Positions 1 through 12,949 of a stretch of DNA of 64,000 nucleotides are shown here, piece after piece (the stretch's first letter is position 1; each line of letters starts with the position of its first letter). The notes under the pieces were generated by a model. It was not told the DNA's origin. It saw only the letters and a list, made by a program, of their open reading frames with translations, and searched no databases. The position numbers were made by a program, and so were the translations under genes. The stretch comes from Takakia lepidozioides (Eukaryota > Streptophyta > Takakiopsida > Takakiales > Takakiaceae): the NCBI GenBank assembly GCA_030704615.1, contig CM060732.1:8556001-8620000 (forward strand). Direction: 5' to 3'.

Positions 1-350
1 TGGAGAACAGCTTCTAGATTGGCAGTATCTCTCCGTCATAAGGAGCCATTAGATGTGCCAACTTGGGTGCCAATATAAATTGTAATGGGCATTCCAGGCC
101 CTAATCAAACTTAATCTAAATTCTAATCTTGGGTCCTCAAGATTATACAAACGAAATGACTGTATCAGAAATACGTGCACTTCTTTTAGGGGAGTATATG
201 TACTATACAGTCCAAGTATTTAAATATTGTGTGTTTCATGTCTTGATGTTAAATCAATGTTAGTACTCAAAAGTGCATTCTGCAAGTCTTCTACAAGGAT
301 AGATACAGATTTACCAACTCAGGTGTCACATAACCAAAAAGAGGACCCAC

Positions 351-3300
351 CATCACTTCAACTCCATCGAGAATAATGCACCCTATTAGCCGAACTCCAG
401 GGCCAATACGTGCATTTGCGGAGATTGATACATTGGGCCCGAGCTGGAAACCCCCAAACAAAGCGACCATTCTCAGTACATACAACCAAACCTGCTGTTT
501 TATAAATTTCCTTACCATTTCCAATCACTTTATGCTCTTATGACAACAAACTGCGAAAAGATGACCCATGCTTAATTCAATAATGTGTTGAAGTGGAGCA
601 TTAAGACCTTACCTTGGCTGTTGCATGAACTTTAGCAGATCGATGGATGAAGACATCCCCTACAATTGTTGGCAATTTCTTTCCATCTGCAGTTGCTAAG
701 AGCTCAGGTGTGGTCCACTGGTACTGCGATAAGTACAGAGATGAGCACCGCAGCGACATCCTGCCACCCAGCCCTCCTAGTGAAGGCAATTACTTTTTTG
801 GAATTTACTTTACTGTTAGATTCCATGCACAGTAGTATTTCCAGAAGATAACTGTCACAAGAAATGCTTGCATTATGCCCAGTGGTTTAAGGTTGAGACA
901 TATGCCATAGATGAGGAAAGGAGTTGCCAGCATTAGCCCTGCAGTGAAGAAGAGGGTAACACATGTACTGAAAACCCATCCCACTGTCATACCTACCCAG
1001 GAGTTTTGATTTGTTCCCAAAACTCAGTAGTCTCAAAAGTGAAAAGCTTCTTCTTGCCCGCCAGCGGTGTGAGGATGTCCTGATCTAGCCTCACAAAATC
1101 TGTTGGTGTTCTGCACCAATGCCACATCAAATATGTTATTTAAAACTCTCTCTCCCTCTCTATACCCTACCATGTCCCTGCACCTCTGTTCACCAACGTT
1201 CAAAATCTTGAGACTGAGCCTAAAGCCCTGGCCCTCTTGGGTCTGATTGCTGGGCAGCTCACACACAGCTAGTTGATGCTTGTGTGAAGGGCTTTCGTGA
1301 AGATATCTGGAAAACCCGAACTAATTGTCTTTATCAAGGTAAGTCACAATACCAGAGTGAGCCCCTCACAAAGGTAGTTTCTACTCCCTTTTGTTCCGCC
1401 CACACTGGGCACAGGTCTATGGCCACAAGGCTACGGCAAACGATGTCTTATGAATACATTCTATACCCTACCATGAAACCCTGGTGGGTGCAAACCCCAC
1501 AAAAGGCTCCGGAGGGTTAGTTCCCCCCGGGGCCAGTCCCAAGGCTGTGGCAAGCCAACATTCGTGGGTCTTATGAGTACATTCTATACTCTACCACTGT
1601 TCTGCTGGGAGCGGGATCTATGGCCACAAGGCTATGCAAACAACATCTTAAGAGTACATTGTATACCCTACCCCTTTCTGACGTCCCTGCAACGTTCGCA
1701 CATGCATTTGCATCTCTCCTGCATAATCCTCCCTTCTTTCTCACTTTATGTCGATATTAACAAGCATTTTCAAGTAAAACCCAGCCTTGCCTTGGCCACC
1801 ATAGACGGTTATTGCATGGGGAAGATATGAGATCCAGGACATAATCGCGTCAATGAATAGCCTCTACCTTGTGGCAAACCCCATAAAGTGAAGCACTTAC
1901 TTGGCAGTAAAATAAAGAGCCTCAAAGCTGGACACACGCCGGAGGGTGGCTGGCAGGCAAAAAACAACACCAGAAAGCAAGAGTTAACGCAAACCTTGGC
2001 CATTTTCTGAAACCCATGTATAGCCATCTGGAGTCTTCGTCATCCAGCCACCTTACCCCTTATTACCCCTACATAAACTCGATGTGAAATTGCAGTGTAC
2101 TGGATCAATTTTTGCGTATCAAGAAAACACAGAAGTACAACCTGCCAAGAAATCAAAACTCAAAATATTAAGTATGGATTTACAGGCTGTTGCAAGGCAG
2201 ATCATCCAGGTGTAAAAGAGTGTACAATTAGTAACTGACCTCTGTCTATGTGGGAAGATGCCACATCCTTGATGGCCAGAAAAATGTCAGGTGTGAAAAT
2301 GTAAACCCCGCAATTGATGAAGTCACTCACCTGCAGAGTCAAGATGTCAGTAACCCACTTGATAAATGACGGCCAGAGTTGGATGTCTCCATACATGGAA
2401 AAAGTTCCTTTGTGGTGGAGGGTGGTGAGTGCACTGATAACAGTAATCCTTAGACAAGATCGAGATGAGACAACTGCAGCTGTAAGCCTTAGGGGATAGG
2501 ACCTCTCTAGGCTGCATAATGAGCTTGAGATGGACCGCTCTAGCTCCATCATCCCCACGAACATAAGTGCGAGGTGGAGAAAGAGAGAGAAAAAAGGACG
2601 AAGAAAGAGAAAGAAAGGTTCAACCAGGTCCTCATTGGTGTTTCAACTCTGTTTAGTGGCATCTGGACACAAGCTGGTCTGCCTTCTACATCAGAGGGGC
2701 TTACAAATGTCTCCGGCTTCTCCGCATAGTGAAGGAGCTCTCCAGTTTGTGGATCAGCCACAAGTTCGCCAAACTCGCTAGCCACCTCCTTTGATACCTA
2801 TAACCCATCGCATCCCAGTCAAATTTCCACTGGTTCCAGAAATCACTTGTTTCAGGTGATGCACTTGTGTCAGTGGGGGAAAGGTGGATTGGCGGGGTGG
2901 AAAACATGGAAGAGAAACAGAGATGGAAAATCAAAATACCCAAGCCCAGTTTACACAGACAGACAGACAGACAGACAGAGCGAGAAGGAGAGACATCACC
3001 TTCTTAACTAGGAGGGTGCCCATGCCTCCATGCTTTCTATGAGCCGCTGCAGCAGGCACATCAGCATAGATAATGAGAGCTCGCACAGAATCCCATGGCA
3101 TAAACAACTCTCCTTACCCACAGTTTACCATCTTGTCTCTGTCACTTTTTGCCCCTCTTTCTGAGTGCAAGCTGCAACCTCAAGGAAACTTTACAACTGA
3201 GGGGGCACACATCGCCAACCTACCAAGCATTTCAGTCAAAGGAAAGCTGCAGCACACGTCACAATTCAGCACGACAATATCATCCTGGACATAGCCAACA

Positions 3301-6300
3301 CTCCCATCAGTCCAAAAGTGTGACTACACACACACTCTCTCTCTCTCTATACATATATATATATATGGCTCTCTATAGGCTACGGCAAACAAGTCCTATG
3401 AGTACATTCTATGGCTCTCTATCTCTCTTACGAGTACATTTGGCTCTCATACCGTGGGCCATCAGGCCCCATGTAGACATTATATGAGCTTCCTTCTCTC
3501 ATTCTTTCTATTTTCAGGGGGTAATCCTTTTCGTCAGAAGGCTTCAGTTATGAGGAGCAGAGGTGTTTAGCACTCTGTCTCCAAACATTGTTAGGCGGGA
3601 ACTTACCCAGTCTGTAAGAGCTTCAGCTTTTTAGGTTTAGTTGACTTTCTCATTCTTCTTCTTTCTTCTCTCGCACACACAGTGCACCTCTGTTTTCTCA
3701 GTTTGAGAAGCTCAAGACAATGCCAAAGCTGCAACATTCCTTCAGCAGGAATACTGGCACCCAAATGATGGTATCATACATTTCTTTAGAGGGTCTGGAA
3801 GGCCAGAATCAATCTTATGTGTAAAACAAGTCCCGCTACCAGAGAGGGCATTCTCAGAAAGTATTGGACTTACTCTGCTCCCTTCACCACCCACTTTCTA
3901 CTCTGCCAAACCGGTATGGGATTTACGGCCACAATGCTACAACATGCATATTCTAACGAGTACACAGCTCTCTCTTTCTTGCTCACATAATCCTTTCTCA
4001 AATAGGTTTGACACCAATGTTCAACAAGTGGCAATCAACCCAATTACTCACAGTTACCAATCCCAAAAAGCTGCAATGAACTGGCAAATCATGAATGAGA
4101 ATGCAACAATGATGGCAAATAGTGACGTGACATTACAGGATCTTCCTCCATAAGAAGATCTCTGAAGTTGTACAGGCCACCTGCTGATCCATGTGGCCTA
4201 TCCTCTCGCAAGTACCTACAAAGCACAGAGTTTTGAGCTGTTGGTGTACAAATAAGAGCATTCACGGCAGTAAACCCTGCTATGTTCGGTTGGTGGGCCT
4301 CACATACTTTACTGTCCTCCCAGAAAGTGAATGATTCCAGCCAAAAACTGAAAATCTGAGTGCTCCTAGCCTCAGAGGGCTCCTGCATCTGCCAAGAGTT
4401 GGACACTTACTGACCACTTGAAATGCAAGTGTGTGGCGACCATCCAAGATAATCTCACGTGTGGCTAGCTGGACCACATAGTAGGCCTCCAACATAGGCA
4501 ATGGGTGCATGTAAAGCGGGACCATGCATTCCGTGGCCCAACCACTGGGCACTCTGTAGTGCGGGAAAACAGACAAATGGTGGTTGAATCGTGGAAAATA
4601 TTCCAGACTATTTGACTCTCAACAATGCTCCACATGGACTTACCTCACAGGAACCTTAAGCTCATTCGAAAGAGCCGAGATGTAAAGAGTGAATTCCCGT
4701 TCTTCATAGAATCCTATCAAGAACACTTGAGCCAAATCTGGTATCTGTCAACCAAAAAACAACAATTTTAGTCCCCATACCTGCCATCCTCTCCCTAACC
4801 AGTATATATAGGAATACTGCCTGAGGAACATCCACAGCAACAAGATAAACTTCATACTAGGACTTTCTCATGGAAATGTAAGTGAACAGTCTACAGACAA
4901 TCCCTACGAGTCGCTTAGTTACAGCTCTACTATGACAAGTTGACATCTAAGTCTTCTTAAATCCATATATATAATGTTTCACCAGAAGCAACTGCTCCAA
5001 GGGTTGAAGAGGATAGATCCTGGAACTGTTTTTACACTTGGACTGACTTCACTGCATGCTGTTCCTTACTCCTCTCTTCCCCCCCCCCCCGGGTCTTTGT
5101 TCTGGTATGTGGAGAGACAGCTATATGTACCCCATGAATTTAGGTTGCTTTTGTCAGTTGCCACAGACCCCAGCGAATCACAGCAGAATGGGGAGGGATT
5201 GGGAGGACAGCAGAATGGAGACAATTACCATTTTCGCAAGGTTCCTCTCTGTAGAGGTCTCACCTATTCTGGGTTTCTAGCTTTTACTCAGCTCCTGAGG
5301 CAACTGGGAAACCCTAACTTATGTGCCTATTCCAGACTGTAAAACGGAAAAGTCAGTGGTAATGAGAGCAGTGTTTTTCTTCCGGCCTAGAAATATCCAT
5401 TTCAACCATTTTCCAGTGCATTTGTGAAACATTTCACCAGATTTTCGACCAAATTTTTTTGAGAAAATAAACATTGAATAGGAGTAACTATTTTGTTTCG
5501 TATTCACCATTTGTAAGCTGTGAAACTCCAATGGACAACGCGGTAATATATTCTGGGAACATTCGCATTTGAGTCAATTGTTCCATACAAACCTCAGGTT
5601 TTTCATGTTTCCAGCTCTCAAGATTAACTTGGTCCATGGAGATGCAGCTATTTACCTTTCTGTCTTCCATCTCTCCTTAGTTTGTAGCTTAATGCAAAGT
5701 GAAGCTTCTACTATGTCACTGCAGTTTACATAATTCCAAGAAGTGAAGGAAGACAGATCGAGATTTCAAATGTTCAATGCATGTACCTTTTTGCAAGCAA
5801 GAATTGGATGGTGCACCATCGGTTGGCCTGCTAACGGGAAGAGTGGCTTTGCAAGATTTAGGGAGAGTGGTCTAAATCGGGTACCTGCCAAGAGCTGTCT
5901 TCAATAATATGAAACCGGCACATTGGAGAGAACTAAAAAATGAACCACAATGCCAATCTCCAAAGCTGGCAAGATGGTCATCTCTCTCTGGAAATTCAAG
6001 CTAAACTGAGGGCTCTCTCGTTGGAAGAAGAAAGTGACTCGGGCCAAGGTTCACAGGGCCCAATCAACCAGTATCTCAAAACTTAAGCCTCAACTTTGAG
6101 TGAATTTGTGATACAATCTGGATGGATAGCAGAACTGATCTGGCTCGAAGGAAAGTACCTCTACAGTTTATGACAGTGCCTCTTCTTACTATTCTTGCCC
6201 TCTTATTCAACATTATGTTTCGTGCTTTTGAGTGTCCGGATAAATGGTCGGTCCATCTCAGAACTACATGACTCGCAGATCCGCAGATGCAGACATACCT

Positions 6301-6356
6301 TTTGTTGGACCGCCGACCATGATGACTGCAACAGTCTTCCCTTCAGACACTACCAT
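351..6356 (-). CDS. GMPPA: GDP-mannose pyrophosphorylase alpha-like protein (KONJAC/GMPPA type), 12 exons, 3' end outside window
   Basis: Nucleotidyltransferase-like protein of GDP-mannose synthesis; in plants the alpha-type (KONJAC) proteins stimulate the catalytic GMP enzyme and support mannan and ascorbate synthesis in the cytosol. I placed exons by GT-AG signals and family similarity: 6356-6299, 5884-5787, 4744-4644, 4215-4137, 3284-3224, 3046-3000, 2797-2705, 2330-2240, 1949-1901, 1110-997, 760-613, 443-351. They join without a stop to 1032 bases (344 codons). The start MVVSEGKTVAVIMVGGPTKG leads into TRFRPLSLN, the nucleotide-binding signature. Later segments include REDRPHGSAGGLYNFRDL, VVLNCDVCCSFPL, FGELVADPQTGELLHY and DFVRLDQDILTPLAGKK. 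The C-terminal left-handed beta-helix hexapeptides begin at GPNVSISANARIGPGVRLI. The family is about 415 residues, so roughly 70 residues are missing past the left edge. No disabling change was seen. Introns carry the dispersed repeat listed separately. Confidence 0.93.
1416..1672 (+). repeat. Three tandem-spaced copies of a dispersed 'GGCCACAAGGCTACGGCAAA' repeat in an intron
   Basis: Copies at about 1416-1472, 1537-1597 and 1616-1672 share GGCCACAAGGCTACGGCAAA, then CTTATGAGTACATTCTATAC and CCTACC. More diverged copies lie at 3367-3412 and 3920-3965 (same gene) and at 14608-14660 and 14710-14760 (inside the CACTA element). No coding function, tRNA box or terminal repeat was recognised. Confidence 0.7.
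2955..2988. repeat. (GACA)n microsatellite in a GMPPA intron
   Basis: A short run of GACA repeats ending in GAGCGAGAAGG, inside the intron between exons 6 and 7. Confidence 0.8.
3332..3412. repeat. CA/CT/TA microsatellite joined to a dispersed-repeat copy
   Basis: ACACAC, CTCTCT and TATATA runs abut a copy of the GGCTACGGCAAAC repeat. Intronic, no coding content. Confidence 0.75.
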
Positions 6357-7690
6357 GGCTGGTGCGTCATGGCCTGTCTCAACTCCTGCCATAGCTTCAG
6401 CCTCCTAATCGCCGGGTCAATTTGGCAACCGCGGCAGAAAGAGAACGGCAAATAGTCGACTGTGGACTACGAAGACGTTGTAGGTTGTGAATAGCTAATG
6501 CTTCCATGGACTTCACATCCACCTTCTCAGCTGGAATGACGGCAGCTGTCTGCCAAATTGCTCGAAAACAAGAAATATGTCTGCAGACCGTCCAAAGTTC
6601 AAACGATCTGAGCCAGCCTTCGAAGCTCTTACCCAATTGTTCCCGGGATTGTAAGTAGGATATATCTCCTGCTTACTGTAGGGAGTCAGGCCAGAGCCAC
6701 GACCTCTGTCGTCTTCATGCCGGGTACCAAAATGACACGCTGTTTCTACTCTCTGCGTTAGAAATTATTGAGGAGCGAAAGCGACTTCCACAGCATATCC
6801 CTTCTTATATTCATCCTCGAGGTCACTTTCTCCCTTATGTAGCTGCCATGGCAAGTGATCTGTGTCTCTCTCAGATTCTTGCACGGAGGCGCAAGTCAAT
6901 CAACCACCCAATCGACCTGCAACACACATTCATGACTGCAGAGCATACATGTACACTCACATTAATCACTCCTCCACTCTGCAATCTAATCTCTGCCTCA
7001 TCTCTGCCAACCAAGCTCAATCACTCCTCCCCAACCTCCCCTTCTCGACGCCCTCTGGCCTCGCAGTCAATCGTGGTAAATCGGTTTTCACCTCCTCATT
7101 TGTACCTTCCTCTATTCAGGCTCTTTTTCTTTATTTCCTTTTTGTTTTTTTTAATGAAAAGGGAGTGAGGCCAGGCTGGAAAAATTATTTGGAATTATTA
7201 GGGGGAAAATTTTTAAAACCCCCGGGTATTTTCCTATATTTTCTAGGTTATTTCCTTAAACCAAAAGGGGACTCGGCGAGCCCTGTTTTTCCGTATAATG
7301 TGTATGTAGAAAATTTAAATAGATAAATAAAATAATATCAGTTAATATTTATAATTAAACAGTCGACTGAGTTATGAGAGTCAATTTTATGTTTTCTATA
7401 ATTTCGACGTGGCAGTAATTATTTTATATAATATAAATAGGGCAGAAGAGTGTCAGGGCCAATTAATGACTTAACGGTGCCTAGAATATTCTAAGCATCA
7501 ATCCATCCCCATCTGACCATGTGCTCCATTATGATTGAGGTGTGATGGTCATGATGCACCATACACGTCGCATGATACATGACCCCACATGTACATGTCA
7601 TACCACCATCTTGATTTGCGGACACATTATCCAATCAGTTTAGGTTTTTATTTTTTTCATAAAATATTGTTTTCTTAAATTAAAAGCCAT
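6357..7690. other. GMPPA 5' flank; no gene recognised
   Basis: The stretch upstream of the GMPPA start holds a pyrimidine-rich segment (about 6850-7150) and then AT-rich DNA. The open frames here are low-complexity Pro/Ser/Leu translations, and I see no domain. It presumably contains the GMPPA promoter and 5' UTR, but no TATA box could be assigned with confidence. Confidence 0.5.
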
Positions 7691-7696
7691 GCACAT

Positions 7697-7760
7697 CGGC
7701 TGGTAGCTCAGCGGGTAAGTGCACAGTGTGACGCCATGGGTGGTTCGGGGTTCACACTTC
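7697..7760 (+). repeat. tRNA-like head of a possible SINE
   Basis: TAGCTCAGCGG (7704-7714) fits the RNA polymerase III A box, and GGTTCGGGGTTC (7742-7753) is an imperfect B box at tRNA-like spacing. No cloverleaf, CCA end or tail was confirmed. It ends just before the left arm of the foldback element, so a chimeric origin is possible. Confidence 0.5.
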
Positions 7761-7768
7761 ACACCTAG

Positions 7769-8916
7769 GGAATTCCAAAAAGGCCTTGATGTGCACCGCA
7801 TTGCAATTCACTTGATCACCCCCTAAAAGTGCGCAATTCAATTGAACTAACCGTAATTTGCAATTCAATTGAATTGTCGGCACACGATTCAATTGAATCG
7901 CTAGTTGGCAATTCAATTGAATTGCTGACTACAATTCAATTGAATTGTAATCTATAATTTTTAACTTATTTCTGTATATAATATATATATATATATTTAA
8001 ATTATACATATATACATACACAGGTATAAGCTAAAAATACATGTTGCCCGTCTATTCTTGTTGTCCGTCTGTCAATCCTTTGCCCGTGGTAAGGCTTGAG
8101 CCCAAGATAAGCCTAAGATAAGCCTAAGGGAGAGCGAGAGAGGGAGAGAGAGAGAGGAAGTCACGAAGCGCTTGTAAAAGCGGGATTGTCTCTCTTTGTG
8201 GATGTTGGTGCCAATATATGGCTATGTACATATACCAAACATGATACCAATGTAAGAGTATCAACGTGTAAGAGTTTGATATATTAAACTTATATAGAAC
8301 ACACATCCCAACTTCAACATGATACCTTTGTAAGGGTATCGAAATTTTTGATAATTCTCAAGATGAACATATTTTTTGTTTTCTTTGTCTTGGGCCAGAT
8401 ACTAGTGTTAGGGGACTACATGGTGATGCAGGGGAAGCCTTTCATCATTTGTCAGGTTTGATTTTGTCTGTTTTTTTCGGAGCCAGCCATGTTTCTTTTG
8501 CCAGTGAATCAGAGGAAGCTACTGATCTATCTCCGTCTCTGGCTCTCCCTTCCTCGCTGAGGCTGGCTTCACAACTCCACAATTTCCTCAAGGGCACAAG
8601 AAAGAGGGCCAGCAAGAATAGACGGGCAACATGTATTTTTAGCTTATACTCTTATATGTGTATAAATATAATTTGAATATATACATGTACATATATATTA
8701 TATATTATATACAAAAATAATTAAAAATTATAGATTACAATTCAATTGAATTGTAGTCAGCAATTCAATTGAATTGCCAATTCACAATTCAATTGAATCA
8801 TGTGCCGACAATTCAATTGAATTGCAAATTAGGGTTAGTTCAATTGAATTGCGCACTTTTAGGGGGTGATCAAGTGAATTGCGATGCATTTCACATCAAG
8901 GCCTTTTTGGAATTCC
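7769..8916. mobile_element. Foldback element with ~300 bp inverted arms full of AATTCAATTGAATT palindromes
   Basis: The left arm 7769-8060 and right arm 8613-8916 are near-complete reverse complements. Both begin at the palindrome GGAATTCC, followed by AAAAAGGCCTTGATG on the outer side, and both end at GCCCGTCTATTCTTG. Each arm carries about five CAATTCAATTGAATTG palindromes separated by 8-12 bases and an AT-rich (TA)n block. The 552 bp spacer has GA-rich DNA and a short ATGATACC...GTAAG(A/G)GTATC repeat, but no coding domain. The structure suggests a non-autonomous foldback transposon. No target-site duplication was seen. Confidence 0.8.
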
Positions 8917-9647
8917 GCTGCCCTCCCATGTGTGTGGATTGTGTGTGACGGGATGTCTGGGCGTTGTTCGTCCTCTAGGTCTCATGGCCCATGAATGGTT
9001 AATTCTTCCCCTCCTCAAGGGCCTGATTTGTGGGCTATCGCTCCAAGGTTTCAATTTTTTTTTAATAAAAAAATCCATAGGCAGTTACTTTTACTGAAAA
9101 GGGGAGGAGTAAAGTAAAGTTTGTTTTAATGTCCAGTGAATTTACAGAGCCTACTGCTGCCCATCGAGGGGCCAAAGGGGCAAAGTAAAACCCCCCCGAG
9201 ACACACCCAGAACGAGCCCAGACAGAATGAAGAGCAGCGATATTTTTTGGAAATTTTGGAAAATAGCACGAGTGGCTGCTGAGTTTTGTAGAAATAGCCG
9301 CATATTCTGTTCATCCATTGAAATTTGGATAGAATCATCCTCCTCTGTACTTTCATCCACTGATATCATCCATATTTTGGCAAATTCATCCATTTTTTAT
9401 TTTTTATTTGGAGAATTTTGGTGATTTCATCCATGAAAAAACATGGAATTTGTGATAGAGTATTCCATTTTATTTTGTGAGGTCGAAATTTGGCAATTAT
9501 TTGCCACAAACAATGGCGGTGAAGAGAGAGACGGCAATTGCCAAAATATATATATGAGAAAAATGCGAGCACCCGCTCCCCATCAACCGTTTACGTTCCA
9601 AGTAAGCCTCAACCCTTCTATCTCATTTATCATATATTCTACTTATG
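8917..9647. other. Intergenic; TCATCCA-rich low-complexity DNA
   Basis: No gene or domain was recognised. Between 9230 and 9430 short TCATCCA / TGGATGA and GAAATTTTGG words recur. Overlapping open frames on both strands look like noise. Confidence 0.5.
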
Positions 9648-9651
9648 TTAA

Positions 9652-10002
9652 CCCCTAAAGGACGAGAGGTGTTTTGGGGAGGGCCTCACAAGCCCCCCAC
9701 TCCAACCCCTGCATTGCCCCCCGCCGCAAAATCCCACCCGCGTGGCCGCTGCCACCTGCCACGTTGACGGTCAACTGTCGTGCCCCCCCCACTCCACCCA
9801 AAATCCTACAATTTCCAAACTTCAAAAAATTCATGACGGCAGAGTTTTTCTCTGTTGGGGGCGCCATAAAGACCTGCGTGTGCAGCTCGTTCCGCGCTAC
9901 ATTTTTCGTTCAAGCCGCTTGTTCATCGGACTTCATCCGTGCATGCTACGGATGGATGAAAAATTGGGCCGACCCGATTCGGGTCGGCTCGTCGTTTAGG
10001 GG
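9652..10002. mobile_element. 351 bp MITE with TTAA flanks
   Basis: The terminal inverted repeats CCCCTAAAGGACGAG and, as the complement at the right end, CCCCTAAACGACGAG differ at one base. Both ends abut TTAA (9648-9651 and 10003-10006). TTAA flanks fit piggyBac-like insertion; TAA read as a 3 bp duplication would fit PIF/Harbinger. A 21 bp palindrome built on GCCGACCCGA lies at 9968-9988. There is no transposase inside. Confidence 0.7.
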
Positions 10003-10459
10003 TTAAGAACCCTAGTAGATGTAGAATCTTATGCCTCAAACCCCATAAACCTCATCTATCTGGATGGAATATCCTCCTTTCCATCACATGAAGGTGTATT
10101 CAATATGCTATTAGGTTTGGATCTTCTTCCCTTTAGCATCCCAATTCCTCAAGTTAAGCTCATCTTACTCTCTAAATTCTTCATGGAGCTAGTGAGGAGG
10201 CCTAAAGCAGCTCGAACTGGACTTGAGCCCTTCACTCGTTTTATGCCAATTCCTCCCCACATACATGATGCTAGTATCAATCAAGAAACATACATCATGC
10301 TCAAGTGGAACTCCGTAAGCCAATGTCTAAAGCTTCTCTTTATCACAAATGGATCTCCTCCGCTCTACCCTCGGACAAAAGGACCAGGTTTCGTTTCTTC
10401 TGCAACATGCCATCATTTGAGTGGACACATACCCTTAGCCTGACACAACCAAACGATGC

Positions 10460-12290
10460 ATATTAAACCATCATCTTGGAACATTAGGGGGATAGGCTCA
10501 GATCATTCTAGTTTTAAGAAAACCAAGTAAATAGCATGGCTCAATCCCAGCCTCCTTGCCTTGGAAGCCATTGTTTCCTTGAAGAGCACAAACTATGCCA
10601 TAGCAAGATACTTAGACTCACTGGCCACCTTTGGCCTATTAATACAGCCCTGTGGATTAAGCCTTCCTCTGAGGGCTCAAGAGGAGGAACGGCGATCCTC
10701 AGGTATCCCCCTCACTCAGACAATACCTGTTCAAAGATGACATTTGGGAGCATGGTATGGTACAATTATGTAGAATGGATTTGTGTAACTTCATAAGTAA
10801 ATAGATGAGTCGTGAGACTACAACATGCACAGATGGCTACTTGCTGGCAATTTTAACATGGTAGAAAAAGAGGAGGACATGAGGGGCAAGGGCTCTCCTC
10901 ACCTAAGCCCCGAGAAAGAAAATCAATGGTAGTTCTTGATTAATACACACAATTTGATGGAGATAGAGGGACCCCAATAGACCCGAATGGGATCCACACT
11001 TTCTTCACTTGGACAAATAACCATAGTATGCAAGATCTGAGTATATATGGCTAGACTAGATAGATTCTACGCTTCAATTCCCCTAGTAATCAACGTACTT
11101 GGTGCCACATGAACCAATAGCCCTAGGTTTTGATCATGCAGTTCTAGCCGCCACCCTTTCTCTGCCTTTGGTGTAAAAGCAAGGTAGGGGTATCTATGAA
11201 CTAAACACCATCCACCTTAAGATACCATCTAATTTCAAGTTAGGGTTGGAAACTGCCTGTTCTCAAGTCGACAACCATCTACTCTGCTCGATCATCAAGT
11301 TCCGAGCAAAGGTTATTGCTTCTTGCAAAGCCAGCCATGGATCTAAGCAAAGATATCTTTGTACAACAAAAAAGACGCACCCTCGCACTAAAGACATGTT
11401 TAGGGATTTGTCAGAAAAAGATAGAAGCAAATTCTTGTGATGACCACACATTCTAAACTTACCTAGTTCATTGAGATACAACCTGGGAGATTGTCAGTTC
11501 CTTCATGAACAGAGAATGAGGATGCAGGTCGGCATCACCTGGTCCTGTAAAAGGGAGAAAATGTCCAAATATTTCTTCAAGAAAACTAAACTTAGGAGAT
11601 CGGTTCAAAGAATCTTGGGACTCTATATCAATCAAGCAAGAACCAGATCTTCGAAGCAGGCAAAAGAGACGTGTGCAATAGCCTTTGCACATTTTAGTAA
11701 CCTATTCAAAGCAGACACTCATGATCCTCAAAACCTCCCACAGCTCCAGCACTGCCTCTCACTCATCCCCCCCTAAGCTGAATCTGATAGAGTCTGCTTT
11801 CATAGCATACATCTTTATGGAACAATAACTGGAAGACGCACTAAACCTTATGAGCAACAACAAAACACCCGGTGTAGATGGTCTACATGTGGAATTCTTC
11901 CTCATGTTGCAGAAGACTTCTGCAAGGTGGCTAACTCAATAAAAACCTGCAACTTGATGTCAGGTGCTATGTCTCAGGGCGTGATCACTCTCATGTTCAA
12001 AAATGGGGATAGGGCTAATATTGGTAACTATAGACCCATCACCCTCCTCAAGTTTCATACAAGATTATAGCAAAGCCACTAGCTCTGAGAATTCAGCCCC
12101 TCCTCCCATCTTTAATTAGAATGGGACAGGTTGGTTTCATAAAAGGTAGATACATTCTGGACAACGTACTATTGGCTCAATTGGCCTCTTCCTACGCCTC
12201 TGAATCCAACAAAGCCCTGGCCTTATGGCTTTTGGGCTTCGAAAAGGCATTTGATAAGAGGTTTGTATTCCATGAGCCCATGAGCATGAG
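10460..12290 (+). pseudogene. 5' and RT portions of a degenerate LINE retrotransposon
   Basis: Fragments in several frames match the L1-type LINE ORF2 order: endonuclease start SWNIRGIGSDHSSFKKTK near 10474, the pre-RT segment NNKTPGVDGLHVEFF near 11860, reverse transcriptase block NYRPITLL near 12025, and GFIKGRYILDNVLLA to FEKAFDKRF at 12136-12260. Many frameshifts and stops break it, and the RT catalytic YADD block and everything 3' are missing after about 12270. The layout parallels the minus-strand LINE at 57-63 kb, which has SWNIGGIGSD and MILDNILLTNEAL at the same points, so both belong to one broad clade. Confidence 0.8.
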
Positions 12291-12890
12291 CGGAGCAGTA
12301 ACGCACTCAGGTTTCATGCGCTGACCAGCAAGAATCTCCCAATAACGGCAGTGTACGGGAAAATAAAATTTTATTCATATAATTATTAAAAATAATATAA
12401 TATAATTATATCCAATATATTGGCGACAACTGTAATGAAACAATGTTGGGTTCACATGTCCAAGCATAGATTCTTCTACAGTTTGTGGGCATAACTGCAC
12501 CGATATGGAAGGCGGACCCCCATATCCGCGGAATTACATGTAGTATGACCGTTAAGTACAATGTCTATAACCGTGGAAACACTTGCACGAGCATACCCGA
12601 TATTGGAATAAAGGCACAATTATAGTGAACAGGGGAACTCACGAAACTTGAATGTGGAAAAAAAGCACAGTTATAGGAGAACAGAAGCATGTCCACACCA
12701 CCAACGGGAAGCAGTTTCGGATTCCCGGAGGGAATATTGTTTGGGGTAAGTTAGGCAAATACATGGCATGTCATACAGAATGAAAAAACGAACCGAAATA
12801 GTATTGGGCCACGGTCATTATAACGAACAAAACATCTAAACACCTCAACACAGGCGCCAAAATAGAGTGCAAAGTTTCATGAAACCGAAG
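12291..12890. other. Unassigned DNA between LINE remnant and CACTA element
   Basis: An AT-rich block at 12360-12430 is followed by anonymous sequence. No coding domain or repeat structure was recognised. Confidence 0.4.
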
Positions 12891-12949
12891 ACACACTAGT
12901 ACGGATTAACGTTTTTATGACTATGGATATCACTACATTTGCAGTGATA

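Noticed and set aside
4280-4576. 98-residue open frame (minus) within a GMPPA intron
   Set aside because: Lies between well-defined exons 3 and 4, shows no family similarity, and the GMPPA frame closes without it.
6848-7326. Two overlapping 106- and 154-residue open frames
   Set aside because: Pyrimidine-rich low-complexity translation, overlapping in different frames, no domain.
7697-7760. A functional tRNA gene
   Set aside because: B box is imperfect and no acceptor stem or cloverleaf could be formed with confidence; a SINE head is likelier.
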